A stretch of DNA of 64,000 nucleotides from Thysanoteuthis rhombus (GCA_963457665.1 OY735212.1:18555247-18619246), one strand, 5' to 3'; shown: positions 12,670-24,230, counted from the first letter of the stretch. Program-made: numbers and translations. Notes: generated by a model from the letters alone, not told the origin.

Positions 12670-12855
12670 CTTCTTCATCATCATCATCATCATGATTTTA
12701 GTATCCGTCGTTGGGCATGGACGTTCACCGAGATTCGTCAGACCTCTCTATGATAGGCGTTGCAGAGCCAGTACTTTCAGAACTTGTCTAGTTCGTCACG
12801 CCATCTTTTTTTAAAATCTTTTATGCCAGCCACAGTTTTGCATATGATTAGGGTA
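12670..12855 (-). pseudogene. LINE-1f 3' fragment, degraded
   Basis: Plus strand begins with (CAT)n, then 'tccgtcgttgggcatgg', 'agacctctctatgataggc', 'gcagagccagtactttcag' and 'acttgtctagttcgtc'. All of these match the reverse complement of the LINE-1f tail at 5235 and 7607. It is frameshifted and diverged. (CAT)n on the plus strand equals the (ATG)n tail of the element. Confidence 0.8.
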
Positions 12856-13249
12856 CAAGGCAAGGGGTGATTTTTGGATGAACTTTGTTTTTTTTTTGGG
12901 GGGGGGGATTCATATCATACGGCGGGAAATACGTTATTTACATATTCATTTTATTTTTAGATATCTGCTTATAGGAGATCAAAGGCCAGTTTTCTCATAC
13001 AATCACAATCATCTACAAGCACTTTTGGGGTATGGACTTTCTCAATAAAAAGAATTTCATTTTACTTTATTTTTGCTTCTATCTAACTATAGCTGATGTT
13101 TTGATGAATTAAAGTAGAGTAATGAACCATAAGACCTTGAGCAAGTCTTTTAAATGTCCCTCAGTATTTCTTCTTTCAGGGATCAATGACTCTTAGCAAT
13201 TATCCTCGTATATCATTATCAAGAATTAGATTTACACCTATTTTGGCGA

Positions 13250-13436
13250 TAAACAGTCAGATGGGTAGGTGCTGTGGCTTAGCTAGTAAAAACGTCTTAT
13301 CTGGCGTCAAAGACGTTGTTTTTTTTTTTCTTCCCCGAAATGAGTCCCGAAATAAGTATACCTTACGTCTACAGGACAAATCTTACTCTGTAGACATATC
13401 CCCCTTTTGTTTCTCTATTTTTTTTTCTTTCTTACT

Positions 13437-13468
<32 letters not shown>

Positions 13469-13580
13469 CCAAATTTTCTAGTCAAAATTGGGAGGTGTAT
13501 CCGAGGCCTGAGCGTCCTCAACGCCAGGGAATACGCTTAATATCAACACAACAGGCCGAGGTTTAGATGTCAACAGGAAT
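13250..13580 (+). repeat. Possible tRNA-derived SINE relic, T-rich
   Basis: 'gtgctgtggcttagctagta' resembles a tRNA A-box region with start preserved. The downstream B box is not clear, and a (T)n run at 13429-13468 interrupts the sequence. Confidence is low because only one box is visible. Confidence 0.3.
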
Positions 13581-13654
13581 CAAGAACTTACTCAGATTTT
13601 AAGTATGAATGTTTTTGTATTTTTCTTTTTTTTAATACATACTCATTTACTATA

Positions 13655-13740
13655 TCAATTAGCCGGCGTAGCGTTAGAATGTGCCCCTCTTAATTCTAAG
13701 ATCACTATATTTGAACCGCAGCAGTCTCTGCTCTTCGTGG
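13655..13740 (+). repeat. tRNA-like SINE head
   Basis: 'cggcgtagcgttagaatg' is followed about 35 bases later by 'atatttgaaccgcag'. This spacing and order resemble the A and B boxes of a Pol III tRNA-type promoter. No complete cloverleaf is seen, so a SINE relic is favoured over a gene. Confidence 0.35.
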
Positions 13741-13951
13741 CTAAAGGTATGTTTTCTTTCAATACCGACCAAAGAAATCGCATCCTTTACGAGGAATGAT
13801 GACATTCTCGGCTAACGGAGAATCGCCGGAGTTTCACGTAAAAAAAAAATCCATAGCTCTGCTTACACCAGAAAAATAATAACGCAACGATCAGAAGTTA
13901 TGCTGTGTATACTTACACAGTGTAACGTGCCACCTGTTACTCAGCGTATAA

Positions 13952-13969
13952 CACACACACACACACACA

Positions 13970-14036
<67 letters not shown>
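13952..14036. repeat. (CA)n(TA)n compound microsatellite
   Basis: (CA) repeats pass into a long (TA)n tract. A second (TA)n lies at 14219-14242. Confidence 0.95.
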
Positions 14037-14040
<4 letters not shown>

Positions 14041-14211
14041 TGAATGTGGGCATTTGTCAATAACAATTGTTAACCTTTGTTTCGTTATTTTCGGATCATC
14101 ATTTCAATTTCCACATTTTATCGACGTATTTTCTCTACTCTAAGTATTGAGCACTATTAAAAGATTTTTCGGATTATTATATACGGCCTGTGATATATAC
14201 ATATATTCATT

Positions 14212-14243
<32 letters not shown>

Positions 14244-14546
14244 ATGGTAAAATGACAATCAGACGGCGAAGAGAAATTTAAGAGAAAGAAAAGAGTTACA
14301 TCTGGAAAATTTCTATCATCGCACGGGCATGTCCTGATGCATTTCGATGGTTGCCAGCCACTTTTTCTTTTTTTTACAGAAGTTGCAACGGTTGCAGAGC
14401 AAACTGTATGCTACATGCATGTTTGTGATTTGAAAAATGAAACGAGAAGATGTCTGAGTTGTGGGTGTTTCTATTAGTGGAAGTGATAATGTTGGTCTGT
14501 GTGTATCTATATCTATGAGTATCAAGCTGGCCTGAGTTATGATGGG

Positions 14547-14951
14547 TCAGTAAGAGGAGGGGTCAAGGTGGAAAAGGTCAGTTTTCAGCGAAGTTTGCGT
14601 GGTTGCAGGTTTTCTTTTAGAATGAATGGAGGTTGAAATATATGGGGTGGAGCGGAAGTGAAAATAAGTCGGTTTTTTTTGGGGGGGGGGTTGATGGTGC
14701 GTGAGACTTTTTTTGCCTCTACTTAAAGGGGTGGTACGTGTGTTTTCATCCTGTTTCTTAAAGGTCTGGTGTGTTGTTGCTAATTCCTTGAGGGCTTGTT
14801 GTAATGTGTTGTTTTTTATGTGAATCCGGTCCAAAATCAGTGCATTTAAAGGGTTTGCTATATGGACATGTAATGAGCTTGGGAAATAGCGTTCAGTTGA
14901 CCTCAAATGGATTATTACTTTTTTAATTTTTATTTCTTTTGTATTCAGCAT
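14547..14951 (-). pseudogene. Relict retroelement-like reading frame, 134 codons
   Basis: This minus-strand frame has mixed amino-acid content, for example 'LKELATTHQTFKKQDENTR'. It is the longest frame in the window that does not come from a simple repeat. I do not recognise the product. Its first 200 bases align with 47840-48020 (shared 'gtgagcttgg'/'atgagcttgg' block, T-rich middle, then 'cattttta..acatcatcagaacat' like 'cattttta..acgtcattggaacat'). That makes it part of a dispersed element. Pro/Thr/Lys-rich composition would fit a gag-like or unstructured leader, but that is speculation. Confidence 0.4.
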
Positions 14952-14954
14952 TTT

Positions 14955-16130
14955 TATTACGTCATTGGAACATGAATGAAGTTCTATTTCACCACGTCAG
15001 TAGCGTTCTTCAACATGACAGAAGACATTAAAATTATTTTACTTGTGGATGAACAGCGTAAATATTTCTGTTCTCCTGTTCCTCTGTCCGTAGCAGTGGA
15101 CTCTTCCACTTAGGGGTAACGATTTCACTGACAAAAATATATATTTTACCCACTGTTTGGAACCATGGGCTCTTCCACTGAAACGAATTCAATAGCTTGT
15201 TTGGGGCTTTTTTTTTTTCCTAAGCAATCTCATTGAAATTACCTTCATTTTTCTTTAAGGGGGTCAAGTAGTGACTATTATAATTCTTACTTATAGAGAC
15301 TGTTATGTAATTCTTGCCTAATGCGACTCTTTTTTTTTTGTCTGATCAAATTAAAAAACGAAGGAGACGAAAAAAGTAAAGAGAGGAGCTCTCTTGAATT
15401 AATGGGAAAGAACTCAAAGATCTTGAGATGAAAGTGAAGCCAAGATGGTGATTCTCTACCATGCTGAAAAGGAAGAGAAACGAAGGCTGTAACATCGGGT
15501 ATTGCAACACTGGGGAATAACAACCAGAGACTACCGCTACCCTCTGTTGCACAAGTTGGTGGTACTAAATGCCGGCAACACTATTACTGCAGTTACTGCA
15601 CCATCTTTGGTTTTTTGTTTTTTGTTTTTTGTTTTTCTCTTGTTCGTTTTCGATTTCTTTCTTCTTTGTTGAGATTTACCAGGAGTGGATTCCAGATTTT
15701 GAGCAACGGTTTCCAATCTATCTGTCTCTATTAGAAAAATGGATGTGATAATTATTTTTGTTTTTAAGGTTAATCTACGATTATTTGCGTTTTTTTTTTA
15801 ATCTATAACTTTCTGTATACCTAGATGTTTTAAAGATTTTTTTTTATTATGCTCTACCCCACTCCCCGAATCTACACCTACTATCATTTTAGTGCAATTT
15901 ATGCATTCCCGAACCCCTCTGCAAGGGGTTGGCTCAAAGAACCAAAGATTCTACCAATCTTTTAGTGTTTTATTCTCTTTGGTAAGGTGCGTGATGTATT
16001 TAATTCACATGTTGAGTATACGGGGAGTTTACAGAGTGGGCCGGGGAGCTTGATTGTCATTTTTCTAAGAAAGATGTATTGTTTAATTGTTTGTTTGTTT
16101 TTTGGTTGTTTTTGTTTTTGTTTTGTTCTC
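14955..16130. other. Unassigned region
   Basis: No copies of window repeats and no convincing gene. T-rich runs and a short (TTTTTTG)n patch at 15611-15634 are present. The frames at 15287-15552 overlap each other and carry no motif. Confidence 0.4.
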
Positions 16131-16135
16131 AGTAG

Positions 16136-16560
16136 CCAGAGAGAGAGAGAGAGAGTCACAGAGAGAGTGGGAAAGAGAGTGTGTAGAAAATGTTTTTCTG
16201 TTGTTACTGCTGCGTTGGAGGGGTGAATGAAGGAATTCTCGAGTCATTTTTGTTTTTCGTGCATCGGGGTCCAGTCTCTTTAAACCTGCGAGGGAGATAA
16301 AGAAAAAGAAGAAAAAAAAACAGATCAGTACAAATTAAAAGGTACATGAAGATAATCCCAAACTTCGGAGAAGAGATTGAGAGAGAAAGAGAGACGGGGA
16401 AAGGTAGGAGGAGAGTGATCGAATAAACTGAGAATTGAAAGGCGAGAAATGGAGAGTAAGGGGAAATAGAGCGGTAATACAAGCATGAGTGATGAGGGTT
16501 TAGAGTGAAAGTGAAAGCAGAATAAGAATGCGAGAGTTTACAAGGAATAAAAAGAGAGGG

Positions 16561-16590
<30 letters not shown>
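16136..16590. repeat. GA-rich tract with (GA)n cores
   Basis: (GA)n cores at 16138-16154 and 16560-16588 bracket a GA-biased stretch. The 154-codon minus-strand Ser/Leu/Tyr frame is composition-driven. Confidence 0.85.
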
Positions 16591-16592
<2 letters not shown>

Positions 16593-17401
16593 CAAAGGAC
16601 GAAACCAAAAGATTGTCATGAAAGAAAGCACAATAGCAGACGAGCGAAATTCGCTCAACCGTATTCACTCAAGTACGATGCCATCTCGAATATAAAGCGA
16701 CCTTCACGTCTTGTAGCTTGAAATCAGAATCATCATTTTTACACTCGAGCACAGTGCTACTTCCTCATTTTAGCTCCGATTTTTAATACCAAATTCCTCG
16801 CATCGTACACGAGTAAATACGGTAAGAAGAGTAAGCCTGATGAAAATTAAACATTCGTTCCTATTTACTTAATTAAAGAAAGAGTTATGATGGAATAAGA
16901 TAGATGCATAATAGAGCTACAATACGAGAAGAAAATGGACGCTACAGAATACAAACCGAACCAGAACCTCAGACAGTGAAAATCAAAGATTCTTTCTTCT
17001 TCTCCTAATGTACTGGCTTCCTCTATATTTTTGTACACTGGAGAAACCGGCAGGGAATGAATGCTCCGTCGATTCCTCCAACTGTGTATCTATATAGATG
17101 TATACATCTTTTAATAGTTATCTTTCTTCCAACCATTTCATTCATTCATTCATTCATTTAGTAGGGAAGTTCAGAACGAACATTCAACCAAATTCTTACG
17201 AAACAAATATGGAAGACCGGACGTGCAACAAAATCCTCAACCTTACTTGGAGTATTCAAAACATAATGCTTCTATACATGCAAAAAAAAATAAAAATAAA
17301 CAACATATGTTTGTTGTTTTTTCTCTCGCTTGTTTTTATATATAAAAGTGTGTGCGTGCATGCATGTGTGTGAAAGAAAGAGAGAGAGAGAGTGCACGTG
17401 T

Positions 17402-17404
17402 GTA

Positions 17405-17466
<62 letters not shown>
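17402..17466. repeat. (CA)n(TA)n compound microsatellite
   Basis: A CA run joins a TA run. This compound form recurs at 13952, 25336 and 28715. Confidence 0.95.
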
Positions 17467-17469
<3 letters not shown>

Positions 17470-17520
17470 CAGAACGTGCACACAGTTAAGTAAAAATGAG
17501 TATGAAATTTGAATTAGAAT

Positions 17521-17525
<5 letters not shown>

Positions 17526-17597
<72 letters not shown>
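17526..17597. repeat. (TA)n microsatellite
   Basis: Near-pure alternating TA with one G interruption. Overlapping frames give Ile/Tyr runs only. Confidence 0.95.
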
Positions 17598-17600
<3 letters not shown>

Positions 17601-17799
17601 CAAACATAAAAATAATCCATGTCGATATTCGGATCGGAGCCATGCAAATAGTGAGAAGGAGGTGATGTCAGTGCTTCCTTAGAACGAAGGTTCTTCTTGT
17701 TGTTGGCGTTTCTCTACTACAGCTAAGTCTGATCACTACCATTACTATACCATTCCAGTGTAGCAGCACCAATGATGCCACAACCAGCAGCAACAGAAT

Positions 17800-18465
17800 C
17801 TCTACTGTTGCCTCTGATACCACTATCATCATCATCATCATCATCACCTTCCTCTCCCTATATATATCATCGTCGCCGTGGTGATCTGGAAAAGCAGTGC
17901 TCGTTCAACTACTACTACTATTACTACTACTATAACTACTGAGGCTTTTTTTTTTTCAGACATACCTTAAGAAGGGAGAATAGAAGAGTAACGCCGAAGA
18001 GAAACTGAAAGAAGGATAGAGAGAGAGAGAGAGAGAGAGGGAGAGAGTTAATACTGCCGACTACATCTCCGACCTTCCCCTTCTCAATAACAACAGCAGC
18101 AGCAGCAGCAGTAACATCACCCTAACCTCTACCCCGTCATCTCATTCACGGTCCCCTTCTTGCAGGTACCCCCAGAACTTATACTCCCTCATCCTCTAAA
18201 AATATCTCGTACACTTCCCTTTTTTTTTTCCAAATTTTTTTTTCTATTTTCGACGTTATTCTTGGTTTTCTACATCTCCATTTTTTTTTAGATCTTCATC
18301 TTCAGTTACTGCTATCTCCTCCTCTCTTTCTCTTTGTCCTCCTCCTCCTGATCATCAGCATCATCATCATCATCATCAACAGGACCATCGTCAGCCTACC
18401 TTTTCCTCGTCCTCCTCCTTCTCCCCTTGTTATTTTTCTTCTCAACTAGGATTACAAAGAAATAG

Positions 18466-18534
<69 letters not shown>
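17800..18534. repeat. Cluster of trinucleotide repeats: (CAT)n, (CAG)n, (GA)n, (TAA)n
   Basis: (ATC)n at 17823-17848, ACT-rich at 17910-17938, (GA)n at 18018-18040, (CAG)n at 18090-18111, (CAT)n at 18357-18379, and a long (TAA)n at 18464-18534. The diversity of motifs in under 1 kb is unusual for the window. No coding frame passes through it. Confidence 0.9.
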
Positions 18535-19194
18535 TAAGGAAAGAAAGATCTGAACTTCGAACCTATCGACGATGATGGAATATTATTATTATTCTTTTTT
18601 TTTTAGAATGAACAGGGAGAGAGACAGAACGAAATAAAGAGAGATACAAAGAAAGACAAATTATAGAAAGAAAAGGAAAGAGCACGAATGAAAGGGAGAA
18701 ACAAAAATGTAGATAGATGGAACGGAAGAAAGAAGGAAGGAAAGAAAGAAAAGAAAGAAAGGTTGGGGTTTGGGTTGATTTCTAAAGACCAACACTGACG
18801 GTAAAAGAAAATGAGGTGGAATACATATACGATCGAGGGTAGAGCAAGGAAACCGTGTAAGAAAAGTAAGTCATAGTTGTATCAAAAGAGAAAGTAGAAC
18901 CCGGTGTATAAAAATAAAAAATAAAAATAAATAAATAAATAAAAATTGAAACGACAAAACGGGAGGTAGAGAGAAGAAAAGGGAGAAATAATAAGCGTAT
19001 GTAAGGGATATACGTACAGAACTCCAGTCTGACTGTGATCACCGAATAGGTTATGGATGAACGTACTCCCCAGGTTTTCTTACCTGAAATCCCACTGTTA
19101 TACTACACCGGGCCGAGGAGTCTGTTTTTACTTTTAGCTTCAGATTCATCATATGCATTACTCCCGTCATTATCGTTGTTGTCGTCACCCCCAC

Positions 19195-19440
19195 TAACAT
19201 CATCATCATCATCATCACCGAGACCAACATCAGTAACAACAACAGCAGCAGCAACACGATCCCCAACCCCACCGCATTCTTCAACATCTTCCAGCTTCCT
19301 CTCCTCCTCCTCCTCCTTCTCTTTCTTCAGCAGCACATCCTCCTCTGGCTCGTCGTCTTCCTCTTCTTCTTTTTTCTCTTTCTCCTTCTTCTCCTTCTTC
19401 TTCTTCTTCTTTGTCTTTTTTCATCGTCATCATCTTCTTA
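19195..19440. repeat. (CAT)n / (TCC)n / (CTT)n pyrimidine-rich region
   Basis: Continues the trinucleotide cluster. 19311-19368 is apparently identical to 8074-8131. The 156-codon Ser-rich plus frame starting at 19053 is largely built from these repeats. Confidence 0.85.
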
Positions 19441-19550
19441 TTCTACACTGTTGTGGTCTCCTCCGACCAGACCAACATCACGGTCGGGGCCTTCTATCGA
19501 TGCACCAAAGTCTGGGAAATTAGCAGAAATTTCAGGAGATGGCACCACCA
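19405..19550 (+). other. Short signal-peptide-like frame, candidate exon
   Basis: Downstream of the CTT repeats one plus frame reads 'SFFIVIIFLFYTVVVSSDQ' followed by 'TNITVGAFYRCTKVW'. This is a hydrophobic run, a small-residue cleavage-like site and an N-glycosylation sequon, as in the start of a secreted or receptor protein. No in-frame ATG is seen upstream before a stop, and the frame begins on repeat-derived codons. A possible donor 'caccaggttttg' lies at 19546-19557. I cannot name a protein. Chance hydrophobicity from T-rich DNA is a serious alternative. Confidence 0.2.
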
Positions 19551-20204
19551 GGTTTTGTTCTGTTGTAGAGAACCCAGGCATGGATATTTGCTGTTTTAGT
19601 TTTTTTTCTTCTTCGGAGAGATGCAAGTGTTGGCTACCAAATTCTTCATAAAAGGATGTACTCTATCTAAGAGGAAAGTGCACGCTATCAACAGTTCTTG
19701 AAACAACAGTGTGTCAGTGAGTAGAGAAAAAGGGAAAAAAAATATATATATATATCAATACACACACATTCACTTACATATATATACATACATGTATACG
19801 CTTCCATTTAAATGTGCATATGTGAAAATATATATACATATATATACATATGATACACTCACACACACGGATACACATACCCCACGCAGAGCATACACAC
19901 TTCCCTTCCCATGATAGTGAGGTAAAGTAGAGTACAGTTCGGCATACTACAGTACGGAAAAGCCACTTGCAATGCTCTACAGTAGTCTACAGTTCCAGCA
20001 TGTCCAGTTGTGTGGATCTTTAAGATAAAAAAAAAACAACTGTGATACCCCCTCGAAAAAAAAAGGAGAGAAAAACGGAAAAAAGGCATTTATTATATCA
20101 ACAAAGAGATTTGAAAATACATACCGCTTTCTGGAGTATCCTAAAAAAAAAAAAAGGGAAAAATACTACCCCTATAAAAGGAGGAAAACCAATTTACCTA
20201 CCTA

Positions 20205-20209
20205 CATAC

Positions 20210-20244
<35 letters not shown>

Positions 20245-20280
20245 CATATATATACCCAATCTATATATATATATCAAATA

Positions 20281-20348
<68 letters not shown>

Positions 20349-20350
20349 CT
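20205..20350. repeat. (TA)n tracts
   Basis: Several TA runs with TACATA interruptions. Confidence 0.95.
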
Positions 20351-20904
20351 ACCACTTGGGATGAGGTATTTACCAATGATTTTAGCACTTGCTTTTCCAG
20401 CCTCTTCTGTTAATTCTACTTCATTACCCTTCTGACTATTCTGAGACTAAATTAGTTGAGGTAAGCTAAACAAGAATTTGGATTCTTACATTTTCTTTGT
20501 TATATTTTTTGATTTCTTTATATATGTATATATATGAATGTATATAACAGTAATGTTCCGTCTTGTATGAAAAGACCATTCAGTTTTTGAGTCTACACAT
20601 CTTTATATTCGATCATATTGTATAACGTCTGTTGGAAAAACGAAAAAAAAAAAAAAACATTTCTAACATGCCTGTTACATTGTTTGCACACCTGTCATTA
20701 TATAAGTAGAGATATAAGGTTTATGTATCTATATACCTGGTAATATCGTTTGGAATATATAGACGTTCACTTACATACACATGACATTTTTTTTTACATT
20801 TGTATTCCAACACAAATGCATAGGTAGATTTTCCATCATGTCATGAGAAGGTATTTCATTTATCGTTGTTTTTCATTTTTCGCAATTCTAAAAACAATAT
20901 CTAT

Positions 20905-20944
20905 CATATATATATATATGTATATGTATGTATGTATGTATGTT

Positions 20945-20982
<38 letters not shown>
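20905..20982. repeat. (TA)n / (TGTA)n microsatellite
   Basis: TATG repeats lead into a TA run. Confidence 0.95.
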
Positions 20983-20985
<3 letters not shown>

Positions 20986-21236
20986 ATCTCTTACATCAAC
21001 ACTCACAAGTTTGAACATGTGTATATGTCGCAAATTTTATTTTTTGTAAACTTAGCCTGTATGTATACAGACATGGGTATGTATGACACTCAGCATTCTT
21101 GGTGATTGCAATTATAAGCCTCCCCCCCAAAGAAACTTATATATGAAAAGATACTTATCATCAACCCCTTCACATTTATCACAGCTTCATGTATACAACA
21201 ATGATAGTGAGGTATATGTATATCTTCAATATATGT

Positions 21237-21254
21237 GTGATGTATGTGTGTGAG

Positions 21255-21302
<48 letters not shown>

Positions 21303-21309
21303 GATATAT

Positions 21310-21342
<33 letters not shown>
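21237..21342. repeat. (TA)n microsatellite
   Basis: TA runs with TAGA interruptions, starting from a TG-rich patch. Confidence 0.95.
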
Positions 21343-21475
21343 CATATTTGCTGGCTCGAACAGTTTTACTTGTTCTTGCTCAGGAAATAATTTTAAAAAA
21401 TAAATAGACTGATAAATATGAACCGAAGAAGATAGATAGATATGAATTGACGGTGAAAGATAGATGGATAGACAG

Positions 21476-21908
21476 GTCTGGTTAGTCACTCAACAGAAAC
21501 CGTCAGGTAACCAATGTTTTTTGGCAGCATGCCGCATTGAGGGAGATCAATTCAAAAATTTGGAAAAAAGCATGATCAATGGATATTTTGCCTTTTGTAA
21601 GGCAGTGATTTCTGGAAAAGCTCAAATTTTCTGAAAACAAAACCTCATGCTAAAAAGGGATCAATTTAGCATAAACTTGCATTGTAAATTGAACCCTCCT
21701 CTAAAACCTATTTGATGGGCATTTTTGAAAAAAACACTTTTTATTTGATAAACATGATAAAGAGTAAATGTTTCAATTTTCAGCCCTCTAGCTCCATATT
21801 GGTGCAACCTGTACATGCTATAGATACATATATATATAGCCAGCCAGATCAGCTTATAAACTGAAGAAGAAACTTATGTCGACAGTTTTTGTTGATGGTT
21901 TCTAATAG
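21476..21908 (+). repeat. Rep-A copy 4, full length reference
   Basis: The best-preserved copy, about 430 bp. 5' end: 'caggtctggttagtcactca' then 'agaaaccgtca'. Middle: 'gatcaattcaaaaatttgg', 'aaagggatcaatttagcat', 'attgaaccctcctctaaa', 'aatgtttcaattttcagcc' and 'ggtgcaacctgtacatg'. 3' end: 'aaactgaagaagaaac' and 'tgttgatggtttctaatag'. 'agaaaccgtca' near the 5' end and 'tgatggtttct' at the 3' end form an imperfect terminal inverted repeat. The 3' end opens directly into (GATA)n. Confidence 0.85.
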
Positions 21909-22565
21909 ATAGATAGATAGATAGATATTGAAAGACTGAGATACCTACAAAGCTAGATAGATAGATGTAAAAAGACAAAAGGATAGATATGAAAAGACTG
22001 AGACAGATAGATGGATATATATGAACATAGATATGGAAAGACTGAAAGATAGATATGGACAGACAGATATGGAAAAATAGAAGATAGATAGATAAGAACA
22101 GGACTGAAATAGATGGATGGATATGAAAAGACTGAGATAGATAAATATATAATAAAAGTTATGAAAAGACTGAGATAGATGGATAAATAGATAGATATAT
22201 AGATATGAACAGATAGATATGGAAAGACTGAGATAGGTGGATAGATAGATAGATAGATAGATATGAGCAGATAGATATGGAAAGACTGAGATAGATGGAT
22301 AGATAGATAGATAGATAGATATGAGCAGATAGATATGGAAAGACTGAGATAGATGGATAGATACATAGATATGAGCAGATATACATGGAAAGACTGAGAT
22401 AGATGGATAGATACATAGATATGAGCAGATATACATGGAAAGACTGAGATAGATGGATAGATAGATACATAGATATGAGCAGATATATATGGAAAGACAG
22501 ATAGATGGATAAATAGATAGATACATAGATATGAACACATAGATATGAAAAAACTGATAGAGAGA
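21907..22565. repeat. GATA-based minisatellite, unit 50 bp plus variable GATA
   Basis: Units share 'atgagcagat', 'atatggaaagactgagatag' and 'atggatagata'. In the regular part, unit starts at 22263, 22321, 22371, 22421 and 22475 give spacings of 58, 50, 50 and 54. So the unit changes in steps of four through GATA gain or loss. All three minus frames are open over hundreds of bases because the repeat lacks stops in that direction. These are not genes. Confidence 0.9.
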
Positions 22566-22924
22566 TGAATAAAATGTGCTATATTACCAAAATCGAAACC
22601 TATAAGCTTCATAGTAGCACACATATTTGCATTCCTCTAATCGATTGCGCTACTTTTTCGTTAATAATACAAAAAAAAGGAAAAGAATTACTTTTTTTTT
22701 TTGTCTTGTACTTAAAAGAAATATTCTTTTTGCCCAGTTTTTAATCCCTTCTCTCATTCAGTTTCGCGTGATCGCAACTGAACGCCCCCCCCACCACCAC
22801 AACCACGTATCGAACCATCAACACGATCGTCAGGCATGGTCTGTCAGATTCTTGCTATTTCTCAACAATTTTTTTGGTTCACAGCAAAAACAAACCGACT
22901 GCTGAAAGAATTCTCGTGATACTA

Positions 22925-23290
22925 GTTCGGTTTCCATATGTAATACCGATAACCAGCGATAGAAATAGATTTTGGAGGACTAAGTGTACGGCGAGACTGG
23001 GTTTTTGGGACTAGGTATACAGTAATGTCTTCTTTAGTAGAGAGTGATGGAAATTGGTTGTGGGAACTAGGTACAGAGTAAGGCTGGTATTTGGGAATTG
23101 GGTATACAGTAATGTCGACGTTGGTTGACATTGAACATACCCGAAAACCTGGAAATTGAGAAGTAGGTATGAATAGTAACTACCCGTGTACTACCCCGTT
23201 CCTGTCACTGTCAGTAGACACTGAAAATCAAAAGAAATTTAGAAAATTGAAAAGTAGGTATACCCCGTACCCCAACCGGCAAAATCCCCC
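22925..23290 (+). repeat. Rep-D copy 1, dispersed repeat with internal tandem duplication
   Basis: Contains two related blocks ('ggtatacagtaatgtc' at about 23014 and 23101), then 'gacattgaacatacccgaaa', 'acctggaaattgagaag' and 'taggtat'. Inverted copy at 50060-50180 and a diverged copy at 62000-62125. On the minus strand it reads 'MSTNVDITVYPIPKYQ', and the 50145 copy begins 'MSTNGDITIYLVP'. A conserved leader of an element-encoded protein is possible. Confidence 0.6.
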
Positions 23291-23359
23291 CCCCCCCACC
23301 TGAAAACCAAAACTCTTCTTCTCATTTTCTCTTCTCTATAAGATACCCCCTCTCTGTTA

Positions 23360-24120
23360 ATTTAGGTAACCCCTGAATTTTTTTTTGTGACTTTATCTTC
23401 AGTTTTTTTTTTTTCTGTTTCTTTTTTTTTGTTGTTTTTTGACGCTCCTCCATTCTGTAACCTGATTTGGAGGTAGGGCGGGTGGGTGGGTGGGTGGGTG
23501 ACTGGTTGAGTGTCTGTAATTGTGCATGTGTGCTTGTGGGGGGTGAGACAGTTCTTGACTATTTCTGCAAGTCTAAAGAACAGAATGTAACCATTCCTGC
23601 AATTTCCCCTTCCTTTGATACCCGACCGTGAATTTCGCGAATCACCATCATTTTTGATAAAACAAGGCCATAGAGATTCCAGCATTCCTACGGTATTTGC
23701 ATCGTGTCGAGAGAGAAAAATGGAGTTGAAAGATTTTGGCTGTGTATCGTGGAATGGAACTGAAGAAAAAAAAAATACATACACAATGGTTTTTTTTTTC
23801 ATTTTAAATTCGATTGTTTTTCCACAAACACGCACACATGCATTCTTATTCACACTTTTATACACATTAGCTTCGTGACTTAGATATCATTAACAAACAA
23901 TATATTCATTCGTTTTATTGAGAAGATATGCCATGCAGTAACTGATAAAACTAAAGTTGTGAGGTGTAAGATGTGATAGATATGTATGAACAGATAGATA
24001 CCTAGATAGATAGATATGAACTTACATAGACAGGTAGCTAAAAAAACAAACTTGGAATAGATATGAACATGCTGAGATAAATTCATTGATGTAAACTGAG
24101 AATGATTGATAGATATCAAC
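23360..24120. other. Unassigned region with simple T-rich and GTGG-rich patches
   Basis: A (GGGT)n patch lies at 23478-23502 and T-runs at 23375-23440. The 167-codon minus frame (23362-23865) is Lys/Thr-rich from these runs and shows no recognisable domain. Confidence 0.45.
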
Positions 24121-24127
24121 AACTGAT

Positions 24128-24168
24128 GTATAAATATATATATGTATATATATAATGTATATATGTAA

Positions 24169-24227
<59 letters not shown>
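24128..24227. repeat. (TA)n microsatellite
   Basis: Short TA/TG patches lead into a 45-base pure TA run. Confidence 0.95.

Positions 24228-24230
<3 letters not shown>

Noticed and set aside
17272-17643. Ile/Tyr-repeat frames over TA tracts
   Set aside because: Microsatellite translation; the same occurs at 20194, 27101, 28619, 34650 and 35335.
19053-19523. 156-codon Ser-rich plus-strand frame
   Set aside because: Mostly encoded by CAT, TCC and CTT repeats; no domain visible.
22263-22500. CRISPR-like array of regular repeats
   Set aside because: No unique spacers: the whole unit repeats with GATA length changes, in a clearly eukaryotic context.
21945-22624. Minus-strand frames up to 223 codons (Ser/Ile/Tyr/Leu-rich)
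   Set aside because: They arise from the GATA minisatellite; all three frames on that strand are open, and the peptide simply repeats with the unit.
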